A stretch of 64,000 nt of DNA from Pseudorhodobacter antarcticus (GTDB lineage: Bacteria; Pseudomonadota; Alphaproteobacteria; Rhodobacterales; Rhodobacteraceae): NCBI GenBank assembly GCA_945860375.1, contig CAMAQR010000014.1, forward strand, positions 1 through 64,000. Direction: 5' to 3'. Position numbers and translations under genes: made by a program. How positions within the stretch are numbered: position 1 is the first letter of the stretch; the number at the start of each line of letters is the position of its first letter. Under the pieces are notes generated by a model, which was given only the letters and a program-made list of their open reading frames with translations, did no database searches and was not told the DNA's origin. This document shows positions 35,340 through 44,393 of the stretch, piece by piece.

Positions 35340-36352
35340 GATGATTTGGGCTCGCCGTCATCCACCGCCACAGTGAAGGACCCATCCTTGATGGCGGCCT
35401 CTTGCGCGGCCACCCGTGCCATCACATCGGCCGGAACCTTGCCTTCAAACGTTCCCAAAGGCGCCAATGAACAGCCGCCCGCGTTCATCTGCGAGAACAC
35501 GCCGTAATTGTCGGCGGTGAACACCCCGGCATTGATCGCCTCAATTGCCTTGTTCAAAGTCGGCTCAAAATGCCACAGCGCCGAGGCAATGACGGTGTCT
35601 GGATAATCGGCTTGGGTGTTGATCACGTTGCCAATCGCCAAGACGCCACGTTCCTTAGCCGCATCCGAAACGCCAAAGCGTTCCGCATACAAAAGGTCCG
35701 CTCCGCCGTCGATCATGGCCAGCGCAGTTTCCTTGGCTTTCGGAGGATCAAACCAAGACCCGATGAAGCTGACCTGAAACTTGATGCCCGGGTTGCTTTC
35801 GCGCGCGCCTGCCATGAAGGCATTCATCAGCCGGTTCACCTCGGGGATCGGAAAGCCGCCGACCATGCCGATGTTGCCCTTGGTCATCGCCCCGGCAATG
35901 ATGCCAGACAGATAGGCCGCGTCCTGAATGTAATTGTCAAACACCGCAAGGTTCGGGTTGGCTGCGGCATCCGGCATGAACGAGGACCCCATCAGGAAGG
36001 CCACATCCGGGTATTCCGCCGCGACTTCGCGCGCCTCTTGCTCTGCTCCGAAAATCTCACCGACGATCAGTTTGACCCCCGCCTCGCAATATTCGCGCAT
36101 CACGCGCGGGTAATCGGTGTTGGCGACGTTCTCGCTGTAAGTGTAGTCCACTGCGCCCGCGGCTTTGGCCGCCTCTGCGGCCGTGTGAATCCGGCTGACC
36201 CATTGCTGTTCCACGGGCACCGTGTAGATGCCCGCCATCTTGATCGGCTCTGCCGCCCACATGGGTTTCGGCAAGCCAGCGGTCAAAGCCAGGGCCCCGC
36301 CTGATAGCAACAGTCCCCGGCGCGTAACAGTCAGAAAACGGCGTTTCATCAT
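35336..36352 (-). CDS. BMP-family periplasmic binding protein (nucleoside/base)
   Basis: Receptor of 338 residues with a twin-arginine-like leader (TVTRRGLLLSGGALALTAG). The mature part has the PnrA/BMP layout: MAGIYTVPVEQQWVSRIHTA, YTYSENVANTDYPRVMREY, GVKLIVGEIFGAEQEAREVA, and GNIGMVGGFPIPEVNRLMNAF. It is the first gene of the five-gene operon (receptor, ATPase, two permeases, deaminase). An 18-bp palindrome lies in the promoter region. Ligand unresolved: nucleoside or base by family, with the deaminase hinting at a pyrimidine or related ring. Confidence 0.87.
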   Translation of the reverse strand: MMKRRFLTVTRRGLLLSGGALALTAGLPKPMWAAEPIKMAGIYTVPVEQQWVSRIHTAAEAAKAAGAVDYTYSENVANTDYPRVMREYCEAGVKLIVGEIFGAEQEAREVAAEYPDVAFLMGSSFMPDAAANPNLAVFDNYIQDAAYLSGIIAGAMTKGNIGMVGGFPIPEVNRLMNAFMAGARESNPGIKFQVSFIGSWFDPPKAKETALAMIDGGADLLYAERFGVSDAAKERGVLAIGNVINTQADYPDTVIASALWHFEPTLNKAIEAINAGVFTADNYGVFSQMNAGGCSLAPLGTFEGKVPADVMARVAAQEAAIKDGSFTVAVDDGEPKSS

Positions 36353-36494
36353 CGTTCAACATCCCTATTGAGGTGGCGGACGGGTCTTTGTGACCCTGTT
36401 ATTTGACCGGAAGGTAAAACCGATTGCCGATTCTACGCAAGCGATGCTTTACACTGGGGCATCAGGGGCTTCCTCTTGGCTCAAATATCCAAGT

Positions 36495-36512
36495 CGGAAT
36501 TCCAGAATTCCG
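36495..36512. promoter_or_regulatory. 18-bp palindrome upstream of the BMP operon
   Basis: CGGAATTC-ca-GAATTCCG is a perfect 8-bp dyad with a 2-base centre, 143 bp before the binding-protein start and 40 bp beyond the end of the dehydrogenase gene. Candidate operator for a dimeric repressor; the protein is not identified. Confidence 0.4.
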
Positions 36513-36551
36513 GCTCGGACCAAGGCCGGCCTGCCCTCTAACCACGCGAGT

Positions 36552-38984
36552 TCAGGACTTTACCCGCGCGTTCGTCGGATCATAGAGCGCGCCCAGATGC
36601 AGATGCGCAGGAACCCGTTCGGAGGCCACCTCCAGCTCATAACTGCCCGAGGTCATGAACGCCTCATCCACGCCCGCCCGTCGAATGAACCCATAGCCGA
36701 TGGGCTTGCCGATGGTGTGGCCAAAGCCACCCGACGACAGCCAGCCCACCCGCTCACCGTCGCGATAAATCGTCTCGCGCCCCAGCAGGATCACCGCTGG
36801 ATCGTCGACCGTGAACCCCGCAAGCCGCTTTTTCACCCCACCGGCCAACTGCGCCGCCACCGCTGCGCGGCCGATGAAATCAACGCCAGATTTCATCTTG
36901 CAGGCCCAAGCCAGTCCCGCCTCGACCGGGGTATGATCGGGGCCGATGTCCGCACCCCAAGCCCGATATCCTTTTTCCAACCGCAAGGTTTCAATCGCGC
37001 GGTAGCCTGCATTCACCACGCCGCCGCCCGCCATCAGCGCCTCGTAGACCGTCACGGCCACATCGGTGGGCATGTGCAATTCCCAGCCAAGTTCGCCCAC
37101 ATATGTCACCCGCAGCGCCAGAACCGGGCAACCTGCCACCGAAATCTGGCGCGCCGATCCGAACGGAAAGCCAGCGTTTGACAAATCATCCGGGCAGGCC
37201 CGCGCCAGAATATCGCGCGCCTTCGGCCCCATCAGTGACAGCACCGCCGATCCCGAGGTTACATCGACCAACTGACAATTCCCGGTCAGATTGCGGCTGA
37301 TCCAGTCGAAATCATGGGTGGCAAAACCGGTGCCGGTGACAATGTAAAACTCATCCCACGCCGTGCGTGCCACGGTTACATCCGCCTCTATCCCACCCCG
37401 CACATTCAGCATCTGCGTGTAGGTCAGTGACCCAACCGCCCGATCTACATTCCCAGATGATATGTAACTCAAGGCCTTGGCCGCATCCGGCCCCTTCAGC
37501 GTGAATTTGGCGAACGAGGTCTGGTCGATCAGTACCGCGCTTTCCCGACAAGCAACATGCTCGCGGCGCACCTGATCCCACCAACCGGGGCGCTGATAGG
37601 AATAGCGGTCCACTGGCGCTTCGCCAACCGACAGATCGGCGAACCAATTTGGCCGCTCCCACCCCAGTTTTTCACCAAAACATGCCCCTGCCGCCTTCAG
37701 ATGCGCGTAAAGCGGCGACCGCCGTGTGGGCCGCGCCGACTGCATTTCCTCGGACGGCCAAGCGATGGTGTAGTGCTTGCCGTAAGCCTCAAGCGTCCGC
37801 GTGCGGACCCAATCTGTGGATTGATGCACGCGGCCAAAACGACGGATGTCCACCGGCCACAAATCATAGGGGGCCTCACCCTTCACCGCCCATTCCGCCA
37901 AAGCCATGCCAGCGCCGCCACCGCTTGCGATGCCAAAAGCGTTAAACCCGGCCCCAACATAAAAATTCCGCAATTCCGGCGCTTCGCCCAAGATGAAATT
38001 GCCATCGGGCGTAAAGCTTTCCGGCCCGTTCAACAGCTGCTTGACACCGGCGTTCGCCAGTGCCGGCACGCGGGCAATCGCATCTTCCATGAACTGGCCG
38101 TAATGGTCGTAATCGGACGTCAACAAGTCAAAATGAAAGCCATCGGGGATGCCCTTCACCGCCCAGGGCTTCGGGTTTGGCTCGTAGCCCCCCCAGACGA
38201 GGCCACCCACGTCTTCTTTCCAATAGGTCAGCCGGTCCGGATCGCGCAAGGTGGGCAGATCAGAGGTAACCCCTTCAATCCGTTCGGTAATCATATACTG
38301 ATGTTCCACCGAAACCAGTGGCACATTCACCCCGACCTGCGCTGCCAAGGCCCGCGTCCATTGGCCCGCACAGCAAATCACCTTTTCACATTCGATGGTC
38401 CCGAACGGCGTTTCCACCCCGCGGATGCGACCATCCTCAACGATCACCCGCGTGACCGGAGTATCCTCAAATATCTTCACCCCCGCCATCCGCGCGCCTT
38501 TGGCCAGCGATTGCGTGATGTCTGACGGGTTCGCCTGCCCGTCGGTCGGCAGATAGGCCGCGCCGACCAGATCGTCGATGGTCATCAAAGGCCAAAGATC
38601 CTGTGCCTCTTGCGGCGTCAGCAGGTGCATTTCCAACCCGAAACTGTGCGCCGTCGTCGCTTGCCGTTTCACCTCGGTCCAGCGTTCGGCATTGCAGGCC
38701 AACCGCAGCCCGCCATTCATTTTCCAGCCGGTTTGCAACCCGGTTTCTGCTTCTAGACGTTTGTACAAGTCAACCGAATAGCCCAGCAATTGCGTGATGT
38801 TGGCAGATGTTCTTAACTGTCCGACCAGCCCCGCCGCATGGAACGTCGTGCCGCTCGTCAGCTTCTTGCGTTCCAGCAAAACCGTGTCGGTCCAGCCCAG
38901 TTTGCCCATGTGGTAGGCGGTGGAGCAACCAATGATACCGCCGCCGATGATAACGGCGCGCGCTGTGCTGGGTAGGTCTGCCAT
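36552..38984 (-). CDS. dimethylglycine/sarcosine dehydrogenase-like flavoprotein
   Basis: An 810-residue two-part enzyme. Residues 10-400 are a DAO-type FAD domain (AVIIGGGIIGCSTAYHMGKLG) with FHAAGL, whose His49 matches the residue covalently bound to FAD in dimethylglycine dehydrogenase. Residues 430-810 are a GcvT-type aminomethyltransferase fold with C-terminal barrel (DQTSFAKFTLKGPDAAKAL, SLMGPKARDIL, ELGWELHMP, RLEKGYRAWGADIGPDHTPVEAG). Such enzymes oxidise N-methyl groups and hand the C1 unit to tetrahydrofolate. The start at 38984 follows gagga. It lies 7 bp after a choline-kinase-like gene in a same-strand run below soeABC. The substrate (sarcosine, dimethylglycine or another N-methyl compound) is unproven; creatinase-derived sarcosine is one candidate. 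Confidence 0.85.
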   Translation of the reverse strand: MADLPSTARAVIIGGGIIGCSTAYHMGKLGWTDTVLLERKKLTSGTTFHAAGLVGQLRTSANITQLLGYSVDLYKRLEAETGLQTGWKMNGGLRLACNAERWTEVKRQATTAHSFGLEMHLLTPQEAQDLWPLMTIDDLVGAAYLPTDGQANPSDITQSLAKGARMAGVKIFEDTPVTRVIVEDGRIRGVETPFGTIECEKVICCAGQWTRALAAQVGVNVPLVSVEHQYMITERIEGVTSDLPTLRDPDRLTYWKEDVGGLVWGGYEPNPKPWAVKGIPDGFHFDLLTSDYDHYGQFMEDAIARVPALANAGVKQLLNGPESFTPDGNFILGEAPELRNFYVGAGFNAFGIASGGGAGMALAEWAVKGEAPYDLWPVDIRRFGRVHQSTDWVRTRTLEAYGKHYTIAWPSEEMQSARPTRRSPLYAHLKAAGACFGEKLGWERPNWFADLSVGEAPVDRYSYQRPGWWDQVRREHVACRESAVLIDQTSFAKFTLKGPDAAKALSYISSGNVDRAVGSLTYTQMLNVRGGIEADVTVARTAWDEFYIVTGTGFATHDFDWISRNLTGNCQLVDVTSGSAVLSLMGPKARDILARACPDDLSNAGFPFGSARQISVAGCPVLALRVTYVGELGWELHMPTDVAVTVYEALMAGGGVVNAGYRAIETLRLEKGYRAWGADIGPDHTPVEAGLAWACKMKSGVDFIGRAAVAAQLAGGVKKRLAGFTVDDPAVILLGRETIYRDGERVGWLSSGGFGHTIGKPIGYGFIRRAGVDEAFMTSGSYELEVASERVPAHLHLGALYDPTNARVKS

Positions 38985-38991
38985 GATGTCC

Positions 38992-39864
38992 TCAGGTCTG
39001 TGCAAAGGCGTCGAGAGACGCCCGATAGGTGGTTAAAGTACTGGTCGTGTAGCCCGCGTAATCGAAGTCCAGTTCGGAATGAATCTCTGACACCATACTC
39101 CACATCGCCTCGCGCAGCGCCGCCGCCGCCTTCATCGCATGGTAACGGCGCAGCAAGCCACCATCGCAGCGGCCGAAATATACCTCAAGCATACGCGTCT
39201 CTTGCTGTTGGGTCAGGCCGTTGTTGGCGGCCAATCCGCCCAGATCGAACAAGGGCGAATTGAACCCGGCATAATCCCAGTCGATCAGCCACATCCTGTC
39301 GGCATCCAACAGAAAATTGGCTGGCAAAAGGTCATTGTGACCGAAAACAAGATCAACCGGCCCCACGGCCGCTTCGAGCAAGTTTGCATCCTGCATCAGG
39401 TCAGCCAGCAAAGCCAGATGCCGGCTTTGGCCATCGCGCAAAGCGCCGGCATAATCGCGCAACACATGGAACACCCAGAAGGTCAAAGCCGGTCCGCGCA
39501 AGTGCCTTGGCATATCGCGATGGGCCCGCGCCACAAGGTCCAAGGCCTGATCCAGCACGATATCTTGTTGCAAATCCGCCACCGACATGGTGCGGCCTTC
39601 GATGAAATCAATCACCAAAGCGCCCGGCGCATGGTACAAGACCGCGGGCGAGATCCCCGCGGCGTGGGCGGCACGGCTGGCGGCCAACTCGTTGAAACGC
39701 ATGATCTGATGCACCGGAATGTCGTCACCGATCCGCACAACGGCCCGGCGCACATCGTCCTGCACCAGCATATTGACGTTGGTGATACCGCCGCCCAAGG
39801 GCGTTATCTGCAAATCGCCTTGCCAAATTGGCAAGCTTTGTATCAGCGCCTCGGCTTTGTTCAT
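38992..39864 (-). CDS. choline-kinase/APH-like phosphotransferase
   Basis: Kinase-fold protein of 290 residues. LGGGITNVNMLV is the nucleotide loop, VFGHNDLLPANFLLD the Brenner catalytic motif with Asp and Asn, and MWLIDWDYAGFNSPLFDLGGL the metal-binding DxD region typical of choline/ethanolamine kinases. N-terminal ATP-binding Lys is unclear by eye (VVRIGDD in the usual place). It sits between soeC and the dimethylglycine-dehydrogenase-like gene with gaps of under 10 bp. It may phosphorylate an amino alcohol such as choline; the physiological substrate is not evident. Confidence 0.8.
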   Translation of the reverse strand: MNKAEALIQSLPIWQGDLQITPLGGGITNVNMLVQDDVRRAVVRIGDDIPVHQIMRFNELAASRAAHAAGISPAVLYHAPGALVIDFIEGRTMSVADLQQDIVLDQALDLVARAHRDMPRHLRGPALTFWVFHVLRDYAGALRDGQSRHLALLADLMQDANLLEAAVGPVDLVFGHNDLLPANFLLDADRMWLIDWDYAGFNSPLFDLGGLAANNGLTQQQETRMLEVYFGRCDGGLLRRYHAMKAAAALREAMWSMVSEIHSELDFDYAGYTTSTLTTYRASLDAFAQT

Positions 39865-39873
39865 CCACTCCCC

Positions 39874-40758
39874 CTAGCGTTTGCCGTAGTAGAGGCCCAC
39901 CACATGTTCTGCTTCAGCAAAAAACAACCAGCGTGCGGCAAAGGCGCCGATCAGATGGCACAGTGCCGCGATTGCATGGGCCATGGGCCCCGAAACCAGC
40001 ACCAGCAAAACCGCCGGACCCACCGTTGCCAACAGCAAAGCAAGCAGCCGCAGTTTTTGCACATGTTTGCGGCCCACCACAAAGATCATCTCGCGCAGCA
40101 GGTAGTTGCCCGCGGTGTGGGCCTGTTCAAACACGGTCACTTCGCCAATCCGATCAAGGCCCGTCGCCGTGCCAAGCGTCTGCGCACGGCGCGCAAACTG
40201 GCCATCGCCGACGTGCCAGATCGACAACAGCACCAGCGCCAACACAGCCAAAAGTACAGGTGCAAGGCCCAGAGTTGCCGAAGCCAACCCCGCCAGAATC
40301 GCGCCCCCTGTGATCGCAAAGGTCAGAAACATCACCGGGGTCAGCCAATGATGCCAGCGCGGCACCGCCTTGATCTGCGTGTAAATCATCGAGGTGGTGA
40401 ACACCGTTGTCAAAGCCAGACCTGCGCCAATGATACCCACGCCGCGCGGCCAACCCAGTTGCAGCCAGTCCGACAAAGCCATAGGAGACAGCATCAACAG
40501 CGTCGCAACCGACGCCCATGCCTCACGCGACAGCCAACTGCTGCGCCATTGGCTAAAGGCCTTCAACGCCCGCTGCGGGTTGCCCAGATGGAATGCCGAT
40601 GCCAAAAGACCAACAATCGCAAGACCATAGCCCAGCCCCCACAGGCCAAAGGCCACCCACCCGTACGGATGTACAACACCAAAACCCAAATAGGCCAGCA
40701 AACCGAAGCCCAAGCCGGAAAACACCGAGAAGATGATGACAGAAGGTGCCGGATGCAT
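39874..40758 (-). CDS. soeC: DmsC/SoeC-like membrane anchor subunit
   Basis: A 294-residue membrane protein with about eight helices, of the DmsC family (SVIIFSVFSGLGFGLLAYL, LLASAFHLGNPQRALKAF, WLSREAWAS, TAGNYLLREMIFVVGRKH). It would anchor the molybdenum catalytic and iron-sulfur subunits at the cytoplasmic membrane and pass electrons to quinone. It follows soeB with one base of overlap. Its place below xsc, ackA and tauE favours a role in sulfite oxidation (Soe) rather than DMSO reduction. Confidence 0.8.
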   Translation of the reverse strand: MHPAPSVIIFSVFSGLGFGLLAYLGFGVVHPYGWVAFGLWGLGYGLAIVGLLASAFHLGNPQRALKAFSQWRSSWLSREAWASVATLLMLSPMALSDWLQLGWPRGVGIIGAGLALTTVFTTSMIYTQIKAVPRWHHWLTPVMFLTFAITGGAILAGLASATLGLAPVLLAVLALVLLSIWHVGDGQFARRAQTLGTATGLDRIGEVTVFEQAHTAGNYLLREMIFVVGRKHVQKLRLLALLLATVGPAVLLVLVSGPMAHAIAALCHLIGAFAARWLFFAEAEHVVGLYYGKR

Positions 40759-41495
40759 CAGATCTTCCCCAGAATTTTATCCAGCCAACCGGCCAAACCA
40801 TTGGCCTTGATGTCGAGCAGTGGGGCCAACACACTGGCGTCTTGCCTCACATCCTTTGGTCGGGGTGGCAGATAGCGGTTTACGGGCTTGGTGCCCAGAT
40901 CAGGCATCAACGCATAGCCGCCGCGCGCCGCGCTCAACTGGCTGACCTTGCTGTCAGGATCGGCGAAATCGCCAAAGTGGCGCGCCCCGGTGGGGCAACC
41001 GCGCACGCAGGCAGGTTCGCGGTCTTCTTCGGGCAGGTTTTCGTTGTAAATCCGGTCCACGCAGAGAGTGCATTTCTTCATCACCCCCGCCGCCGCATCC
41101 ATTTCGCGCGCACCATAAGGGCAGGCCCAAGCGCACAAACCGCAACCAATGCAGGCATCTTCGTTCACCAGAACAATGCCATCCTCGACGCGCTTGTAAC
41201 TGGCACCGGTGGGGCAAACAGTGACACAGGGCGCGTCTTCACAATGCAGGCAAGACCGAGGAAAGTTGATCGTTTGCGCAGGTTGATCAATGGGTTGCAC
41301 TGCATAGCTGTGAACTCTGTTTAAGAATGTCCCGGAAGGCTCTGCGCCATAAGGGTTTTGATCCGAGAGCGGCGCCCCGTAGCCCTGATCATTCCACCCC
41401 TTGCAGGCGGTGACGCAGGCCTGACAGCCGACGCAAGTGTCCAGATCAATTGCGAGGCCCAGCTTTTTCTGGGTGTGAACCGGAAGACATGTCAT
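40758..41495 (-). CDS. soeB: 4Fe-4S ferredoxin subunit, SoeB/DmsB-like
   Basis: Electron-transfer subunit of 245 residues with Cys groups for four [4Fe-4S] clusters: CVGCQACVTACKGWN, CLHCEDAPCVTVCPTGA, CIGCGLCAWACPYGA, and CTLCVDRI followed by ACVRGCPTGA. The order and spacing are those of DmsB/SoeB. It overlaps soeA by 4 bases and soeC by 1, consistent with a three-subunit complex. Confidence 0.87.
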   Translation of the reverse strand: MTCLPVHTQKKLGLAIDLDTCVGCQACVTACKGWNDQGYGAPLSDQNPYGAEPSGTFLNRVHSYAVQPIDQPAQTINFPRSCLHCEDAPCVTVCPTGASYKRVEDGIVLVNEDACIGCGLCAWACPYGAREMDAAAGVMKKCTLCVDRIYNENLPEEDREPACVRGCPTGARHFGDFADPDSKVSQLSAARGGYALMPDLGTKPVNRYLPPRPKDVRQDASVLAPLLDIKANGLAGWLDKILGKI

Positions 41496-44251
41496 GCGCG
41501 ATCCTTTCCTTTTGCCACCACACGGGGGATCGGCGGCAAAACGGGTTCCGATTGCATCCGTGGTTCCACGCGCTCAATTTTCACCCGAAGGTCAAACCAG
41601 GCCGCCTGCCCTGTCACCGGATCGGAATTTGCCACCCGGCCGGGTCCCGGCTTCAATTCTGATATCAGGTGGTTGAGCAAAAAGCCTTCATTCGCCTCGC
41701 TCGCACCGTCGTCCAACGCCCAGGCACCCTTACGTTTGCCAATCGCATTCCACGTCCAGACCGTGTTTGAATTCAGCGCAGCCATATGCGCAACGGGCAC
41801 GACAATTTCGCCGTTAGACGACGTTACCCGCGCGTAATCCCCAGCCTTAAACCCTTGTTCTTCCCATATTTTCGTCGGCACATAGAGGAAGTTCTTGCCC
41901 CGTATCTGCCGCAACCAAGCGTTCTGACTGCCCCACGAATGGTACATATCCATCGGGCGTTGGGTCAGAGCGTGCACGGTAAAACCATCCTCGACAAACG
42001 GCGAGTACCAGATCGGCAGCGGGTCCATCGACTGCTGCAACTGGTTGCACAGATGTACAGGCGGGCGGTATTGGCCAAGCCCTTCGGCGGCCATCTGAAA
42101 CTTGCGCATCGGCTCTGACCAGATCGTGAACAAGTAAGGTTGCGGCGTCTCATACAGCGAGGTCTTGACCGCCCAATCCTGATAAGCGGCATTCCAAGGC
42201 TTGTAAAACGCGGCCTCCTCCGGCACATGCGCCTGATAAAATCCACCGTTCTCGATGTATCTCGCCAGCTGGTCAGGGTTTGCATCGCCGCGCCCTACCG
42301 CCGTGCCATCGCCGCGATACCCGATCAGAGGCCCCACTCCGGGGCGGCGGATGTGGTTGACGATGTAATCGGCATAGTCCTTGTAACGTGGTGAGCCGTC
42401 GTCCTTGACCATCGGCGCAAGCCCCAACCGCGCGCCCAGATCCAGCAGCACCGACTGAAAAGGGCGCACGTCGCGATCGGGTTCGATCACCGGCCAACGG
42501 ATGCTGTCGCCCGCCGCATCCGGTTCGGAAATCGGGCGGTCGAGCAGGCTGATGCAATCGTGCCGTTCCAGATAAGTGGTGTCGGGCAGGATCAGATCGG
42601 CATAGGCCACCATTTCCGATGCATAGGCGTCGGAATAGATGATCCGGGGGATGATGTACTCGCCGCCGGGCCCCTGATCTGTCAGCATTTCCATGACCTT
42701 GCCGGAATTCATCGACGAATTCCACGCCATGTTGGCCATGTACAAAAACAGCGTATCGATGCGGTAGGGATCTCCGGCATGTGCGTTCGGGATCAGCATA
42801 TGCATCAACCCATGCGCCGAAAACGGGTTCTCCCAAGTGAAGGCCTTGTCAATCCGCGCAGGGCTGCCGTCTTCCTTCAGTGCGAGGTTTTCCGGCCCGC
42901 GCACATAGCCCAAATGCGGACCAGACAGCGGCTTTCCGGGGGCAGTGACGAAATGCGGGGTCGGATGCGCCTCAACCGGTTTCGGGTAGGGCGGCTTCAG
43001 CCGATAACCGCCGGGCACCTCGACCGTGCCCAGAACGATCTGCAACAGGTGCAGCGCGCGGGCGGTCTGAAAGCCGTTGGAATGCGCCGATATCCCGCGC
43101 ATGGCATGGAAAGACACTGGCCGTCCCGGCATGGTTTCGTGGAAATCACCGCGGAAATCGGTCCAGCTTTGGTTAATTTCGATCGCTTCGTCAAAGGCCA
43201 CCCGCGCCAGTTCGCCGGCCAGCGCGTGAATACGCGGGGCTGGGATGCCACAGCGATCCGCCACCGCTTCGGGCGCATAATCGGGTGACAGATAACGCTC
43301 TGCCATATGCTGAAACACCGTGCGGTTGCCTTGATAAGTGGCTCCCAGATCGGGCTGCACACCCTTGCCATCCCAAGGCGCAGGCATACCGGTTCTGCGA
43401 TCAATCACAAAGGGCTGGCTTTCGGCGTTCTTGGCGATCAGGCCCTTTTCGGGGCCGTCCTCTGTCACCAGCAAAGGCGCGTTGGTGAAGCGTGCCAGAT
43501 AGTCCAGATCCACTTTGCCTGCCACCAAAAGGCAATGGATCAGCGACAGGATCAGCAGCCCGTCGGTGCCGGGCGTGATGCCCAACCAATCATCGGCCAC
43601 GGCATTATAGCCGGTCCGAATGGGGTTAACGCCGATCACCCGCGCGCCGCGCGCCTTCAGCTTGCCCAGACCGATCTTGATCGGGTTGCTGTCGTGATCC
43701 TCGGCCACCCCGAACAGGATAAACAGCTTGGTGCGCTCCCAATCCGGTTGACCAAACTCCCAAAACGCGCCGCCAATGGTGTAAATGCCGCCCGCCGCCA
43801 TGTTGACCGAGCAAAAACCGCCATGGGCGGCATAGTTCGGCGTCCCAAACGCCTGTGCCCACCAGCCGGTGAACGACTGGCTTTGGTCCCGCCCGGTGAA
43901 AAACGCCAGCTTTTCCGGCGCGGTTTCACGCAGCGGTTTCATCCAGGACACCGCCAGCGCCAGCGCCTCGTCCCACGAGATTTCCTCAAACGCCCCGGAC
44001 CCACGCGGGCCAACCCGTCGCAGTGGAGCGCGCAGCCGCGAAGGCGCCGTCACCTGCATGATCCCCGAGGCCCCTTTGGCACAAAGAACGCCCTTGTTGA
44101 CCGGATGATCGCGGTTGCCCTCGATGTAACTGACGCGGCCGGACTTCAGATGCACGTCGATCCCGCAGCGGCAGGCGCACATGTAGCAGGTGGTTTTGCG
44201 GATTTCGTCCGACACCGGCGGCGAAAGATCAAGCTGGGGCTGAGCGGTCAT
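41492..44251 (-). CDS. soeA: molybdopterin oxidoreductase catalytic subunit, SoeA-like (cytoplasmic sulfite dehydrogenase)
   Basis: A 919-residue Mo-bis-MGD enzyme. Near the N-terminus TTCYMCACRCGIDVHL and KGVLCAKG supply the [4Fe-4S] Cys set; SWDEALALAV, FTGRDQSQSFTGWWAQAFG, and a C-terminal molydopterin dinucleotide-binding domain (EEQGFKAGDYARVTSSNGEI) follow. There is no Tat signal, fitting the cytoplasmic SoeA type. Sulfite released by Xsc would be oxidised to sulfate. The start at 44251 follows gagg; an upstream in-frame extension to 44335 looks noncoding. Thiosulfate, polysulfide or DMSO-type reductases share this architecture, so sulfite is inferred from neighbours. No TauR-like repeat is seen in the 142-bp gap upstream. 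Confidence 0.82.
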   Translation of the reverse strand: MTAQPQLDLSPPVSDEIRKTTCYMCACRCGIDVHLKSGRVSYIEGNRDHPVNKGVLCAKGASGIMQVTAPSRLRAPLRRVGPRGSGAFEEISWDEALALAVSWMKPLRETAPEKLAFFTGRDQSQSFTGWWAQAFGTPNYAAHGGFCSVNMAAGGIYTIGGAFWEFGQPDWERTKLFILFGVAEDHDSNPIKIGLGKLKARGARVIGVNPIRTGYNAVADDWLGITPGTDGLLILSLIHCLLVAGKVDLDYLARFTNAPLLVTEDGPEKGLIAKNAESQPFVIDRRTGMPAPWDGKGVQPDLGATYQGNRTVFQHMAERYLSPDYAPEAVADRCGIPAPRIHALAGELARVAFDEAIEINQSWTDFRGDFHETMPGRPVSFHAMRGISAHSNGFQTARALHLLQIVLGTVEVPGGYRLKPPYPKPVEAHPTPHFVTAPGKPLSGPHLGYVRGPENLALKEDGSPARIDKAFTWENPFSAHGLMHMLIPNAHAGDPYRIDTLFLYMANMAWNSSMNSGKVMEMLTDQGPGGEYIIPRIIYSDAYASEMVAYADLILPDTTYLERHDCISLLDRPISEPDAAGDSIRWPVIEPDRDVRPFQSVLLDLGARLGLAPMVKDDGSPRYKDYADYIVNHIRRPGVGPLIGYRGDGTAVGRGDANPDQLARYIENGGFYQAHVPEEAAFYKPWNAAYQDWAVKTSLYETPQPYLFTIWSEPMRKFQMAAEGLGQYRPPVHLCNQLQQSMDPLPIWYSPFVEDGFTVHALTQRPMDMYHSWGSQNAWLRQIRGKNFLYVPTKIWEEQGFKAGDYARVTSSNGEIVVPVAHMAALNSNTVWTWNAIGKRKGAWALDDGASEANEGFLLNHLISELKPGPGRVANSDPVTGQAAWFDLRVKIERVEPRMQSEPVLPPIPRVVAKGKDRA

Positions 44252-44393
44252 TGTGGCCTCTTGCGCCCCCGTTTCGGGGCTTTCTCTATAGTGTTGACGG
44301 AAGAATTTCGCCGAACAAGTCCGTTCGCGACACAACGTGGCAAATCACGGGAGGAAAGCGGAAATTCATCCCGAAGGGATCGAATGTTCGGCA

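Noticed and set aside
39139..40875. 578-codon plus-strand frame across the kinase-like and soeC genes
   Set aside because: Gln/His/Arg-rich chance translation spanning two real minus-strand genes.
39874..44251. DMSO/TMAO reductase (DmsABC) assignment for the molybdoenzyme trio
   Set aside because: The architecture is shared, but there is no Tat signal on the catalytic subunit and the operon context is Xsc/TauE/AckA, so sulfite dehydrogenase SoeABC fits better; not excluded experimentally.
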